DNA of 64,000 nucleotides, taken from assembly GCF_007747795.1 (NCBI RefSeq), contig NZ_CP036275.1:4952001-5016000 (forward strand), read 5' to 3'. The translations under genes and the position numbers were made by a program. The DNA is from Maioricimonas rarisocia (GTDB lineage: Bacteria > Planctomycetota > Planctomycetia > Planctomycetales > Planctomycetaceae). Below the pieces are notes generated by a model. It was not told the origin of the DNA, made no database searches, and was given only the letters and a program-made list of their open reading frames with translations. Positions 25,274 to 34,546 of this stretch are shown here, one piece after another (the stretch's first letter is position 1; every line of letters begins with the position of its first letter).

Positions 25274-26599
25274 ATGAGCGACAAACTGATCAAGGCGCAG
25301 ACACTCAAGGGGTTTCGTGACTATCTGCCGGATGCGGCAATGGCGCGAGAACACATCATCGACGTGGCCAGGCGGGTCTACCGCAGCTACGGATTCAGCC
25401 CCATCGATACGCCCGCCCTCGAGTACAGCGAGATTCTGCTCGGCAAGGGAAGCGACGAAACCGACAAACAGATGTTCCGCTTCCGGGACCAGGGAGATCG
25501 GGACGTCGCGATGCGGTTCGACCTGACCATCCCGTTTGCGCGGTTCGCAGCCCAGCACCTCGCGGACATCGGCACACCGTTCAAGCGGTACCACATCGGC
25601 ACCGTCTGGCGTGCCGAGAAGCCGCAGAAGGGGCGGTTCCGGGAGTTCATGCAGTGTGACTTCGACACGATCGGGACCGATGCCAACGCCGCGGACATCG
25701 AAACCTTGCTGGTGATCCACGACCTGCTCGAACAGATCGGCATCGAGAGATTCACGATCCGGGTCAACCACCGGCAGCTGCTCAACGGGCTGCTGGAGAA
25801 GATCGGCCTGGCGGACCGGTCGGTCGGCGTGCTGCGGGCGCTCGACAAGCTTCCCAAAATTGGCCGCGACAAGGTGCTGGCCGAGATGACCGGCGACGTC
25901 GGGGCCGACGAAGCGGCGGCGGCTCAGGTACTCGATTTCGCGGAACTGAGCGGTTCGCCCGAAGAGGTTCTCAGCAAAGTTGAGTCGCTCGTCACAGGCA
26001 GCGAACGGGGCCTGGACGGTGTAAACCGCCTGCGGGAGCTGTTCGCCACGGTGAGGACAGCCGGCATCGATGCCGGTCGCGTCCAGCTGGACGTGTCGAT
26101 CGCCCGGGGGCTCGATTACTACACCGGCACGATCTACGAAACGTTCCTGGACGATCTGCCGAAGATCGGCAGCGTCTGTTCAGGGGGCCGCTACGACAAC
26201 CTGGCCGGGCTGTTCACCAAGCAGCCGCTGCCCGGCGTCGGCGCGAGTCTGGGACTGGACCGCCTGCTGGCCGCATTGCAGGAACTGGGCGTGCTGGAGA
26301 CAACCACCACGCCCGCCAACGTACTCGTGACGTTGTTCGACAAGGATCACCTGGCCGACTACATCCGAATTGGTCGGGTGCTCCGCCAGGCAGGGATTGC
26401 CACGGAGGTCTACCCGCTGTTTCGTCCTCTCAAAAAGCAGTTCCAGTATGCCGACCGCAAGGGGTTCAAGGCGCTTGTGGTGGCAGGCGGCGACGAGTTT
26501 GACGCAGGGGTGTGGACGGTCAAGAACCTGGCCAGCGGCGAGCAGCAGCAGGTCCGGGAGGCTGACATCGCGGAGGCCATTCGCGGCATCAGCGGCTGA
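25274..26599 (+). CDS. hisS: Histidyl-tRNA synthetase
   Basis: The 441-residue protein charges tRNA-His. Class II motifs are visible: motif 1 (GFRDYLPDAAMARE and YGFSPIDTPALE), motif 2 RAEKPQKGRFREFMQCDFD, the histidine loop RGLDYYTGTIYE, and motif 3 GASLGLDRLLAAL. A C-terminal anticodon-binding domain (about 335-440) follows. AGAAGAG precedes the ATG at 25274. The protein groups by eye with the eukaryote-like/variant bacterial HisS form (QKGRFREFMQCD) common in planctomycetes. Confidence 0.96.
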   Translation: MSDKLIKAQTLKGFRDYLPDAAMAREHIIDVARRVYRSYGFSPIDTPALEYSEILLGKGSDETDKQMFRFRDQGDRDVAMRFDLTIPFARFAAQHLADIGTPFKRYHIGTVWRAEKPQKGRFREFMQCDFDTIGTDANAADIETLLVIHDLLEQIGIERFTIRVNHRQLLNGLLEKIGLADRSVGVLRALDKLPKIGRDKVLAEMTGDVGADEAAAAQVLDFAELSGSPEEVLSKVESLVTGSERGLDGVNRLRELFATVRTAGIDAGRVQLDVSIARGLDYYTGTIYETFLDDLPKIGSVCSGGRYDNLAGLFTKQPLPGVGASLGLDRLLAALQELGVLETTTTPANVLVTLFDKDHLADYIRIGRVLRQAGIATEVYPLFRPLKKQFQYADRKGFKALVVAGGDEFDAGVWTVKNLASGEQQQVREADIAEAIRGISG

Positions 26600-26720
26600 G
26601 GCCGGCCCGACCACGGGGAATCCGCGCAGTACCACCGCTTCGAACTGTTGAGAGGGGTCGCCGAATCCCGGATACTCTCTGTGACGTAAATCAGCAGATT
26701 GCCCAACGCGGGAGCGGGCC

Positions 26721-27227
26721 GTGGGCATGCGTTCGAATCATTACGACGTCGCCTTTGAGGCGTTTCTGCGCGACCTGCGGCAGCCGTATGTCTTCGTGGA
26801 CGAAGCACGACGGGCGCAGCTGCATTCCGCCTCGCTGAAGTCGATGGACTTTGTCGTGTATTCGGCGCGGGGACGGAATCTGCTGGTCGACGTGAAAGGC
26901 CGGCGTTATCCTTCCGGAGGCGACGGCGGCCACCGTTGGGAGAATTGGGCGACGGACGACGATGTCGAAAGCCTGCTGAACTGGGAGCAGGTGTTCGGAA
27001 CTGATTTCCGGGCCGTGTTCGTCTTCGCCTACGAGATCGTTTCGCCGGACCGGATCGGCGATCATCAGCAGGTGTGGGAGTTCCGGCGGCGGTCATACGC
27101 GTTCTACGGCGTCTGGGTCGACGAATTTGCCGAACGAATGCGGACCCGTTCTGCCAGCTGGGAGACGGTCGGATTGAGATCGGCCGACTTTCGGGAACTA
27201 CGGCAGCCATTTCGAGAGCTTCTCTAG
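26721..27227 (+). CDS. HYExAFE family protein, nuclease-like fold
   Basis: The 168-residue protein carries NHYDVAFEAFLRDL near its start, the motif that names this mainly planctomycete family. An Asp in SMDFVVY followed by LLVDVKGR resembles the D-x(n)-(D/E)xK core of PD-(D/E)XK nucleases, so DNA or RNA cleavage is possible but unproven. GGAG lies six bases before the GTG at 26721; an ATG at 26727 is the alternative. It has no signal peptide. Neighbours are hisS and an unrelated small membrane protein. Confidence 0.85.
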   Translation: MGMRSNHYDVAFEAFLRDLRQPYVFVDEARRAQLHSASLKSMDFVVYSARGRNLLVDVKGRRYPSGGDGGHRWENWATDDDVESLLNWEQVFGTDFRAVFVFAYEIVSPDRIGDHQQVWEFRRRSYAFYGVWVDEFAERMRTRSASWETVGLRSADFRELRQPFRELL

Positions 27228-27245
27228 CAGAAAGTCAGCTCCACA

Positions 27246-27560
27246 ATGGGACGTGTGCAGAGTCAGCAACAGGCGAGCCGAGTGCCCGCCGGCAGCAGTG
27301 ATCTTCCGGCGCGTTCCTGCCAGAGTCGCGACCGCTGGCGACGATGTGTCGCGCGGCTCGCTGTCGCATGCGTCACACTCTGGACAGCAGGTCTGGCGAT
27401 CGCACAGCAGCCGGCCGCCCCTCCAGCAGACGCCCCCGCAGGTCCTGCCGCACCGACAACGACGCCGATCACCCGCGACATGACGCTCGAGTACGTCATC
27501 GTCCTGGCGATGGTCGGTCTGGCCCTGTTCGCTGTTTGTCGCTCCACTCGTCGCAACTGA
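27246..27560 (+). CDS. Small exported membrane protein, function unknown
   Basis: The 104-residue protein has an Arg-rich N-terminus, a hydrophobic signal or anchor (about 35-53, VARLAVACVTLWTAGLAIAQ), a Pro/Ala-rich linker and a C-terminal helix (TLEYVIVLAMVGLALFAVC) ending in Arg. It stops four bases before the ketoacyl synthase gene, suggesting one transcript. No family name is known to me. The upstream ribosome binding site is weak, so the exact start is uncertain. Confidence 0.65.
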   Translation: MGRVQSQQQASRVPAGSSDLPARSCQSRDRWRRCVARLAVACVTLWTAGLAIAQQPAAPPADAPAGPAAPTTTPITRDMTLEYVIVLAMVGLALFAVCRSTRRN

Positions 27561-27564
27561 AACG

Positions 27565-28827
27565 ATGCCGCAGTTGGCAGATCAGACTCCCGGCGACGCG
27601 ATCGTCGTGACCGGCATCGGAATGGTGACGCCACTGGGGGGCAGCCGCGAAACAGGCTGGCAGGCTCTGGTCTCCGGAAAACGGGCCTGCCGGCAGCTGA
27701 CTCCCGACGAGCTCGAAGAACGTGGCTGGCCGGACGGATCTCGCGGGGAGTGGCCCGGAGCCCTCGCCGTCTTCTCTCCCGACGAACGCGGAAACGGTCG
27801 TGTTGTCGGCATGGCCCTGCAGGCCGCCGGCGAAGCAGTTGCCGACGCTGCATGGAATCCCGCCGGCGATACCCTTGCCGCCGAGCGGACCGGCTGCGTC
27901 ATCGGCACGAGCAAGGGGGACTTCTTTGCCGCATCGCGTCAGTTCCAGGACCTGACTCCTTCTGGAACTCCCGACTTGGCGGCCGCAGACTGGCTCGCCT
28001 GCTGGCCGCACGCCGCAGCGACGGCAGTGGCTCAGCAGTTCGACGCCCGGGGTCCCCTGCTGTGCCCGGTCGCCGCCTGCGCGACGGGGCTGGTGAGTCT
28101 CATTCGCGGTGCCGATCTGATCCGCAATGGCGCGTGCGACGTCGTCATTGCCGGCAGCAGCGATGCGGCCCTGCATCCGGCACTGCAGGCCTGTTACCGG
28201 AGGATGGGAGTCCTCGCTCGAGGTGATCAGCCGGTGGAAAGCCGCTGCCGTCCGTTCGATCGCGACCGCAGCGGATTCATTGCGGGAGAGGGAGCGGCCA
28301 TCCTGGTGCTCGAGCGCCGATCGCACGCAGAAGCTCGCGGTGCCCGCATCGACGCCGAATGGCTGGGAGCCTGCATGGCGGCGGACCCGGCAGGCATCAC
28401 GCAGCTCGATCCCGGCGCGGACGGACTGACGTACTGCATCCGTTCCGTGCTGCGGCAGGCAGGAACGACCGCGGAGTCTGTCGACTATGTGGGGCTGCAC
28501 GGAACCGCAACGGTCCCGAACGACCGGTCCGAGACCCGGGCGATCCGGCAGGCTTTGGGACCGGTGGCCGATTCGGTCCGCTGTTCGAGCCTGAAGGGAA
28601 GCATCGGCCACTTGCTGGGGGCGGCCGGTAGTGTCGAGACCGCGGCGACAGTCCTCGCGATGCGGGACAGTGTCGCTCCGCCGACCGTCAATCTCGACAC
28701 GGCCGATCCGGAGTGCGACCTCGACTACACGCCGGGAAATGCAGCGACCGGTGAGATCCGGACCGCGCTGAAGCTGTCACTCGGCTTCGGCGGACACGTC
28801 GCGGCGGTCCTGCTCGGCCAGCCGTGA
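27565..28827 (+). CDS. Beta-ketoacyl synthase (FabF-like, thiolase fold)
   Basis: The 420-residue protein is a KAS II-type condensing enzyme. The catalytic Cys is in VAACATGLVS (about residue 173), with His residues in GLHGTATVPN (about 313) and SLKGSIGHLLGAAG (about 348). These three residues condense acyl-thioesters with malonyl-ACP. It diverges from housekeeping FabF (short gaps, GLHGTAT where DAHGTST is usual), so it may serve a specialised lipid or secondary pathway rather than bulk fatty acid synthesis. No acyl carrier protein gene is beside it. Confidence 0.92.
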   Translation: MPQLADQTPGDAIVVTGIGMVTPLGGSRETGWQALVSGKRACRQLTPDELEERGWPDGSRGEWPGALAVFSPDERGNGRVVGMALQAAGEAVADAAWNPAGDTLAAERTGCVIGTSKGDFFAASRQFQDLTPSGTPDLAAADWLACWPHAAATAVAQQFDARGPLLCPVAACATGLVSLIRGADLIRNGACDVVIAGSSDAALHPALQACYRRMGVLARGDQPVESRCRPFDRDRSGFIAGEGAAILVLERRSHAEARGARIDAEWLGACMAADPAGITQLDPGADGLTYCIRSVLRQAGTTAESVDYVGLHGTATVPNDRSETRAIRQALGPVADSVRCSSLKGSIGHLLGAAGSVETAATVLAMRDSVAPPTVNLDTADPECDLDYTPGNAATGEIRTALKLSLGFGGHVAAVLLGQP

Positions 28828-28831
28828 ACAC

Positions 28832-30478
28832 TCAGACGCGGGGCGCCAGATCGGTCAGGCGATCGATCGTCAGCTCTTCGTTGGCGATCCGGTGAATGTC
28901 GGACCGGCTCTCGAAGTAGGCTCGAACGACGACCGGGTCCCACTGCGTGCCGGCCCCTTCGTGCAGGATCGTCTCGATCCGTTCGATCGGCATCCCCTGG
29001 CGATAGGATCGGTTGCTGCCCATTGCGTCGAACGCGTCGGCAACCGCCAGGACGCGTGCCATCAGCGGAATCTCGTGACCGGCGAGTCGATCCGGGTAGC
29101 CCGTGCCATTGAACGACTCGTGGTGGTGCCGCACGCCCGGAAGGATGTGCTGAAGTTTCTTCAGTCCGGACAGGATGTCGTAGCCGATCACCGGGTGCCG
29201 CTGAATCAGAGCGAACTCTTCGTCGGTCAGCCGGCCGGGCTTCTTGAGAATCGAATCGTTGATCCCAACCTTGCCGATGTCGTGCAGCAGGCCGGAGAGG
29301 TAGATCGCGTCGGTTTCCTGTTCCGTCAGCCGCAGCTGGCGGGCGATCCGGTGGGCGATGAGTGCCACGCGCTGGCTGTGACCGCGGGTGTAGCTGTCCT
29401 TGGCGTCGAGCGTCGTCACCAGCGATTTGACGAAGCTGAGCAGCATTTCGTCCTGCTCGCGGAAGAGCGCGAGATTACAGGAGTGCGTGCTGATGATCAT
29501 CGCAACCGAGTTGAGCAGACTCGCCTCGATCGATCCGAACTCGCCGGAGCGGGCATTGCAGGCAATGACAAAGCCGATGCGTCGACCGTTCGCGCGAACC
29601 GCCGCAACCACAAGCGAACGCAGTCCGGGGAAATCCGCCCCCAGCGTCGTCGATTCAAGCTGATTCTTGACGAACGGCGTCGACCAGTCGTGGTCCTCGA
29701 AATGCGTTTCGAGGACTCCCCAGTCCCCCGCCCCGAAGGGCAGGTTGCCGGACTGTGACCAGTCCCGCTTCTCGGTCTCACCCGCCAGGAGAACCGCACA
29801 ACCGCTTGCGGCGACGCAGTCGCGGATTCGCGAAAGACACAGTCGCCCCAGTTCGTTCGACTCGAGCGAAACGCTGAGATTGCCCGCCAGCATGTGCAGC
29901 AGGCTGATCTCTTCGTAGACCGAATCGAGTTCGCGGGCGAGGTCGTCCGCTTCCTGTTCCCGGCGGTGGTGCGAGATTTCTTCCTGCAGGCTGCCGGCAG
30001 CCAGCAGGATCAGGCGGTGAATCAGCTTCGGCGACGAACGATCCGGCAGGGCAGTGCGCCACTCATCCCATTCTGCGGTGGACCAGTTCTGCCGCGTGGC
30101 CTCGACCACAAGTTCAGGTGGCAGGCTGGCGGATTCGCGGGGCACAAATCCGACCGACCAGTGATTCGGATCTCGCAGGTCGTACAGCGGCACGCCGTAG
30201 AAGATGAGCCCGTTGTCTGCCTCGACGATGGAAGGCTTGCCGGCCGCCTGCAGTTCACTCCGGACGTTCTCCGGGAGTTTCGGGAAGAGATCCGCCTGGG
30301 GGCCGCTGGAGAGTTCACCCGTCCACAGGTTGGCCTCGCAGAACGGCAGGCCGGTCAGTTCCGTCAGCTGTCTGGCAATCTTCTCGGGCTCCAGCGGACC
30401 GGACGTCACCGGCGCCGGAGCGGGAATGCTCAGGAAGCGTTCGAGATCACGGATGGCCGGTGTGCTGAGCAGCGTCAT
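28832..30478 (-). CDS. HD-GYP domain protein with GAF-like sensor region
   Basis: The 548-residue protein has an N-terminal region without recognised domain (about 1-170), a GAF-like segment (about 195-340) and a C-terminal HD-GYP domain (about 350-535). The HD-GYP metal and signature residues are present: LLHDIGKVG, HPVIGYDIL, HHHESFNGTGYPD and ADAFDAM. Such domains hydrolyse cyclic di-GMP. A coiled stretch near 165-200 links the halves. It converges on the ketoacyl synthase gene with four bases between stops. Confidence 0.93.
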   Translation of the reverse strand: MTLLSTPAIRDLERFLSIPAPAPVTSGPLEPEKIARQLTELTGLPFCEANLWTGELSSGPQADLFPKLPENVRSELQAAGKPSIVEADNGLIFYGVPLYDLRDPNHWSVGFVPRESASLPPELVVEATRQNWSTAEWDEWRTALPDRSSPKLIHRLILLAAGSLQEEISHHRREQEADDLARELDSVYEEISLLHMLAGNLSVSLESNELGRLCLSRIRDCVAASGCAVLLAGETEKRDWSQSGNLPFGAGDWGVLETHFEDHDWSTPFVKNQLESTTLGADFPGLRSLVVAAVRANGRRIGFVIACNARSGEFGSIEASLLNSVAMIISTHSCNLALFREQDEMLLSFVKSLVTTLDAKDSYTRGHSQRVALIAHRIARQLRLTEQETDAIYLSGLLHDIGKVGINDSILKKPGRLTDEEFALIQRHPVIGYDILSGLKKLQHILPGVRHHHESFNGTGYPDRLAGHEIPLMARVLAVADAFDAMGSNRSYRQGMPIERIETILHEGAGTQWDPVVVRAYFESRSDIHRIANEELTIDRLTDLAPRV

Positions 30479-30717
30479 GACATGGCTCTTCAGGTCATCG
30501 CCATTGGGGAATGGTTCTCCTGAAAGCCTATGTCATCTGATTGGCCGAACCGGCCCTCGACGGACGAATGCCGACGGCTCACCGGTTTCACGTCGCCGCA
30601 CGACGTTTTTTCCCGGCTCCGTGAAGTTGAAGGGTTGCAACGATTGCGCCGGTTGCACCGATTGCGCGAGCATGAGTCAGATCCGCCGAAGCCGAAACGC
30701 CCGTCGGAGACCTTTGC
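30479..30717. other. Spacer with an imperfect tandem repeat
   Basis: The region holds two adjacent near-copies of an 18-base unit, GGTTGCAACGATTGCGCC and GGTTGCACCGATTGCGCG (about 30635-30670). In one plus-strand frame these spell a Cys-rich run CNDCAGCTDC, but there is no start signal. No gene is called. Confidence 0.35.
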
Positions 30718-31413
30718 TCATGCCGGAGCGGTCAGCGACTCACCGTTGTTCTGCGGTCCCAGTGAGAGCAGGAACGGCGCTGCCCGCTGGCTCCACTCTT
30801 CGGGAGACGGGTAGTGCTCTGCCGACGGACCGAAGCAACTGCGAAGCATGTCGGTTGCGATCACGCCCGGGTTGAGCGCGACGGCGGCCAGCCCTTGTGG
30901 AAGTTCTTCGGCCAATGCCAGCGTCAGCCCCTCAACGGCGAACTTCGTCGCACAGTACGGCGCCACCTCCGGAGAAACCGAGCGGCCCCAGCCGGAACTG
31001 AAGTTGACGACGACCCCACGTCCCTGCTCGATCATGGCAGGCAGGAAGTGGCGGATGACGTGGAAGACTCCCTTGACGTTGACGTCGACGACTTCGGCGA
31101 ACTCATCGGCGGGAACTTTCCAGAGGACACGACTGGAGTTGATGAGCCCGGCATTGTTGATGAGCAGATCCGGCACTTTCCCGCTGGAAATCAGCCGTTC
31201 CGTCCAGCGTCCAACAGCCCGGTCGTCGGTCACGTCCACACATGCAAAGTCGTGCGGGGCCCCGTACTCCCGGGCGATTTCAAGAACGGTTTCTTCGGAG
31301 CGGGCGCAGCCGAAGACTTCACACCCCGCCTCGACGAACCGATCCACCATCGCGCGGCCGAGACCGCGGGAGACACCAGTCAGAACTACGCGACGTCGAT
31401 CCTGATCAGCCAT
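30718..31413 (-). CDS. Short-chain dehydrogenase/reductase
   Basis: The 231-residue protein is a classical SDR: the NAD(P)-binding TGVSRGLGRAM, the NNAG motif (INNAGLIN), and catalytic Ser, Tyr and Lys in NFSSGWG and YCATKFA. Arg at the end of the first strand-loop (SRGLG) suggests NADPH. The substrate is not evident. It begins three bases after the stop of the tetraheme cytochrome gene and is thus in the same transcript, though no functional link is obvious. Confidence 0.93.
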   Translation of the reverse strand: MADQDRRRVVLTGVSRGLGRAMVDRFVEAGCEVFGCARSEETVLEIAREYGAPHDFACVDVTDDRAVGRWTERLISSGKVPDLLINNAGLINSSRVLWKVPADEFAEVVDVNVKGVFHVIRHFLPAMIEQGRGVVVNFSSGWGRSVSPEVAPYCATKFAVEGLTLALAEELPQGLAAVALNPGVIATDMLRSCFGPSAEHYPSPEEWSQRAAPFLLSLGPQNNGESLTAPA

Positions 31414-31416
31414 GGT

Positions 31417-33024
31417 TCAGTTGAGCTTTCCCTTGTGCTCGACCTTGGGCCAGTACGTGTCGAAGTCAAAGTTGGGACTGTTGTCGAGATCGTGGCACTT
31501 GATACAGAGTCGATCCCGTGCCTGTTCGCGAGTCAGCTGCATGGCCCGTCGCTGCTCGATGTGTTCATCCGTCACCGCGCCGCCGTCCAGTAGCGCCAGT
31601 TCCAGCTCCGAATGCTGACTACCCGGTCCATGGCAGTTCTCGCACTGCTGGCCAGCCAGGTGAGGAGTGGTGGCTTTGTCCACGAAGCCGCTGTCGTACC
31701 GCCAGGCCGACTGAGCATCCCAGCCGGTCACGTGGCAGGCCAGGCACTCGGCGTCGAAGTTGCGGGGGATCCAGTTCTCTTCCTGCCCTTTACGGCCGAT
31801 GATCAGACTCTCGTAGGCATGGGCGTGCCGAGATTTCTTCCAGATGTTGTACGCCTTGGTGTGACAGCGGGCACAGGTTTCCACTCCCACGAAGTCGGCA
31901 CCGCTCGGATGATCGAGGGGAGGCTCCTGCAGATCGGGCCGTTGCTCTTCCAGCCGGGTCTGGTAATGCTGCATCAGTTCGTGGATCGCGTCCACTTCTT
32001 CGAACCGCTGCTGATCAATCTCCACCAGTTCGAATTTCAGCGGCTCTTCGGCGTCAGGATAGTAGCCGACCACACCGGCATGCTTCCCCTTCTGGCCGAC
32101 CTGCAGCAACATCGTCTCACCGATCATTTCGGGACGCGGCAGCGGATCCTCCGGACCTTCCGCCGTAACGACGATCTGAAAATCCGGAAACTGCTCGGCC
32201 AGCTGACGGGACTCATCGCCATCGGCATGCGAGAGCAGCAGCATGATGTCCGGCTCTTCGGCCTTCATCGCCGGAACGACCCGGGCCAGCGCTTCGGTCG
32301 GCGGTTCCAGGTCGATCAGCAACTGATCGGGCCCAACGCCGCCGGGAAACGTGGCCTCACGCGTGGACTCTCCGAACACCGCCGTGACCGCAATCCGGAC
32401 GTCACCCACTTCGACAACGCGGTATTCCAGCGGCGTGCCGATGTCCCGCGCACCGTACAGCGTCAGGTTTGCAGCGACAAAAGGAGGGGTCTGTTCGTTG
32501 TCGGCGGCTTCCTGACTGTGGATCTGAAACAGCGTGTCCGCACCGAGCTGCGCCTCTTCACGTCCCAGCGCCGCCGCCGCGTACTGCATGATCGCCTGAG
32601 CATCGCGTGTGAACTCGAACTTCATGAGCTCCTGAGCACGTCCGACGCGATCACCCCGCAAAGCACCTCCGAGGTCGAATGCCGTCACGGGCCATTCCCG
32701 ATCTTCGCGGAGCTGCCGAACCAGATCGGCCCGTCGCGCGAGTCCTCCCGACTGATTCTCGGAACAGCCACAGGGCTCGATGTAGCCGTGCTGTTCTCCC
32801 GTCAGAACGATAGCCGCAGCCGGCTCGTTCCAGCCTTCGAGCAGAGGCTTGACCGGTTCCGCCGTTGACGTCGCTCCCCCCGGGGGTACGCGGACCGGCG
32901 CCGAGCTCGTCCCGACACTGAAACCGAAAAACAGAAACCCGGCAGCAGCCAATACGACGACGGCAAGCAGGACCATAATGGCCACCGCTGCATTCCCCGC
33001 ACGGGGGGTGCCGTTGTTGATCAT
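31417..33024 (-). CDS. Tetraheme cytochrome c with 5'-nucleotidase-like N-terminal domain
   Basis: The 535-residue protein starts with one membrane helix (about 13-38), so it is anchored and faces outward. The N-terminal half (about 60-330) has the layout of UshA-type metallophosphoesterases (TGEQHGYIEPCGC, FVAANLTLYG, LLLSHADGDE), but metal ligands look changed (EQH for DxH, LGG for GD). The C-terminal half carries four CxxCH heme motifs: CARCH, CLACH, CENCH and CIKCH (about residues 377-510). It is probably an electron carrier or oxidoreductase of the cytochrome c554 type. It lies upstream of the SDR gene. Confidence 0.9.
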   Translation of the reverse strand: MINNGTPRAGNAAVAIMVLLAVVVLAAAGFLFFGFSVGTSSAPVRVPPGGATSTAEPVKPLLEGWNEPAAAIVLTGEQHGYIEPCGCSENQSGGLARRADLVRQLREDREWPVTAFDLGGALRGDRVGRAQELMKFEFTRDAQAIMQYAAAALGREEAQLGADTLFQIHSQEAADNEQTPPFVAANLTLYGARDIGTPLEYRVVEVGDVRIAVTAVFGESTREATFPGGVGPDQLLIDLEPPTEALARVVPAMKAEEPDIMLLLSHADGDESRQLAEQFPDFQIVVTAEGPEDPLPRPEMIGETMLLQVGQKGKHAGVVGYYPDAEEPLKFELVEIDQQRFEEVDAIHELMQHYQTRLEEQRPDLQEPPLDHPSGADFVGVETCARCHTKAYNIWKKSRHAHAYESLIIGRKGQEENWIPRNFDAECLACHVTGWDAQSAWRYDSGFVDKATTPHLAGQQCENCHGPGSQHSELELALLDGGAVTDEHIEQRRAMQLTREQARDRLCIKCHDLDNSPNFDFDTYWPKVEHKGKLN

Positions 33025-33182
33025 CTCGTGATTCCTTTCGCGAGTCTGCTGCGTCGCAGCACGAAACCCTGACCGACACATACGTGTATTGAGTCCCGCC
33101 AACCGGCCTTCGAGGAAATGCCGCCCGGTGACGACGGTCGAAACCGCCACAAAGCCGTCACACGGGGGAACCAGAGACGTTT

Positions 33183-34352
33183 CTACTCGAGTGACAGTTC
33201 CACGTTGAATTCAAACGAAGGGACTTCCGGGTGATTCGACTTGACGCGGATCGTGCCGGCATCGGGCATCCGCCACGCGCCGGACTGTGCCCCGGGAGGT
33301 ACCTCGATCGTGAGGATGTATCGCTCCCGCGATTCGGACTGGAAATTCTCGTCCTTGTTCAGGGAGACCTTCAGGAACTCCGGATCCGTCTCGATGTCGA
33401 AGAACTTCAGGGTCTCTCCAAACGGACTGATGAAGATCGACAGAGTCGATTTCTTTCCCTTGTCCGATTCGGCCTTGCCGAGATCGATCAGCGTCCGACC
33501 GGCATACCAGTTCGGGCCGACAATACTGAACGGGCCGATCCGGTTTCCCGTGACCGACAGATCGAGTGGCTCGACGTCTTCGAGATTCGTTTTGATCGAG
33601 AACGTTTCGGTGAACCGGCCGATGTCGACCCGGGGCTCGAGTTCGCCGAGGATCCGGAAGCCGGACAACCCGTCCACCCGTTCGAGCTGCTCGTCCGAGA
33701 GCTTTTCGTAGGTGATCGTGAGGGCATCGTTCGACGTCTCGACCGACTCGATCTCCATGTCGTCGTCAAGCTGCGAAAAGATCAGACCGTCAAATCGGGC
33801 CGTGTCGTTCTCGGGAATGACGCCCAGTGTCCAGGTTTTCCCCGGTTCGACCACGACCCGTTCGAACACACCGCCGGTGATTGTCAGCGTAACAATCGGC
33901 TGATCCGGATCGTTCGTGAGGATCTGCGCCTGCTTGGTGAACTCGCTGGCCGCCGACACGGGGGTCCAGGTCAGTTCGACTTCGCCAACCTCGCCGGGCG
34001 GGATTTCGTTCCGGGCCAGGTCGCTCAATGTGCATTTGCACTGCGTCCGCCCCTTGGCGAGCTTCAGCGGTGCCTCGCCGACATTCTTGAACAGGAACAC
34101 ATGATTGCCGCTCTCGCCGAGCAGCATCCGGTCGAAATTGTGCTCGAGTTCCTCGACCTCGACTTTGGCGTACGGACCTTCTTCAGGGATCTCGAAGGGA
34201 AGATCCGAAGGAACGTCCGGCTTGTCATTCTCGCCGGCGGCCGATTCCGACACGCTCACCGGGTCACTGCAGCCAGTCACCACGAACATTCCCGTCATCA
34301 GGAGAGTCAGCAAGGCCCCCCCGACAGTCGACGACCGGATTCCAAACTTCAT
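33183..34352 (-). CDS. DUF1573 lipoprotein
   Basis: The 389-residue protein has a lipoprotein signal (lipobox VVTGC near residue 28) and an Asp/Glu-rich linker. A DUF1573 domain follows (about 65-165, LEHNFDRMLLGES to KGRTQCKCTLSDL), an immunoglobulin-like fold with the CxC pair CKC. Two further beta-sandwich segments follow to the C-terminus. Its role is unknown; planctomycetes encode many. The upstream AT-rich stretch on the minus strand (about 34388-34402) may be a promoter, and AGGGGGG precedes the ATG. Confidence 0.9.
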   Translation of the reverse strand: MKFGIRSSTVGGALLTLLMTGMFVVTGCSDPVSVSESAAGENDKPDVPSDLPFEIPEEGPYAKVEVEELEHNFDRMLLGESGNHVFLFKNVGEAPLKLAKGRTQCKCTLSDLARNEIPPGEVGEVELTWTPVSAASEFTKQAQILTNDPDQPIVTLTITGGVFERVVVEPGKTWTLGVIPENDTARFDGLIFSQLDDDMEIESVETSNDALTITYEKLSDEQLERVDGLSGFRILGELEPRVDIGRFTETFSIKTNLEDVEPLDLSVTGNRIGPFSIVGPNWYAGRTLIDLGKAESDKGKKSTLSIFISPFGETLKFFDIETDPEFLKVSLNKDENFQSESRERYILTIEVPPGAQSGAWRMPDAGTIRVKSNHPEVPSFEFNVELSLE

Positions 34353-34384
34353 CTCGCCCCCCTGACACGCAAACAGAAGTCCAA

Positions 34385-34405
34385 ATGATTATTTATTTTA
34401 CGCCC
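34385..34405 (-). promoter_or_regulatory. AT-rich promoter candidate for the DUF1573 gene
   Basis: A run AAAATAAATAATCATTTGG on the minus strand stands out in this GC-rich window, 33-53 bases before the DUF1573 start. It contains TAAAAT and TAATCAT, either of which could act as a -10 box. No matching -35 box is clear. Confidence 0.35.
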
Positions 34406-34546
34406 CCGCAGTCGATGGTCAATCGCGACGTCGACGTTGGTGAAGGACAATGCCGGCGATCCCTCGGCGGAACCCACCGACTGGACGTCAGTTCTGGCGA
34501 AGTCTGACCGCCATGCCCGGAGCCGGGTACGCGGTTCCCCACGATT

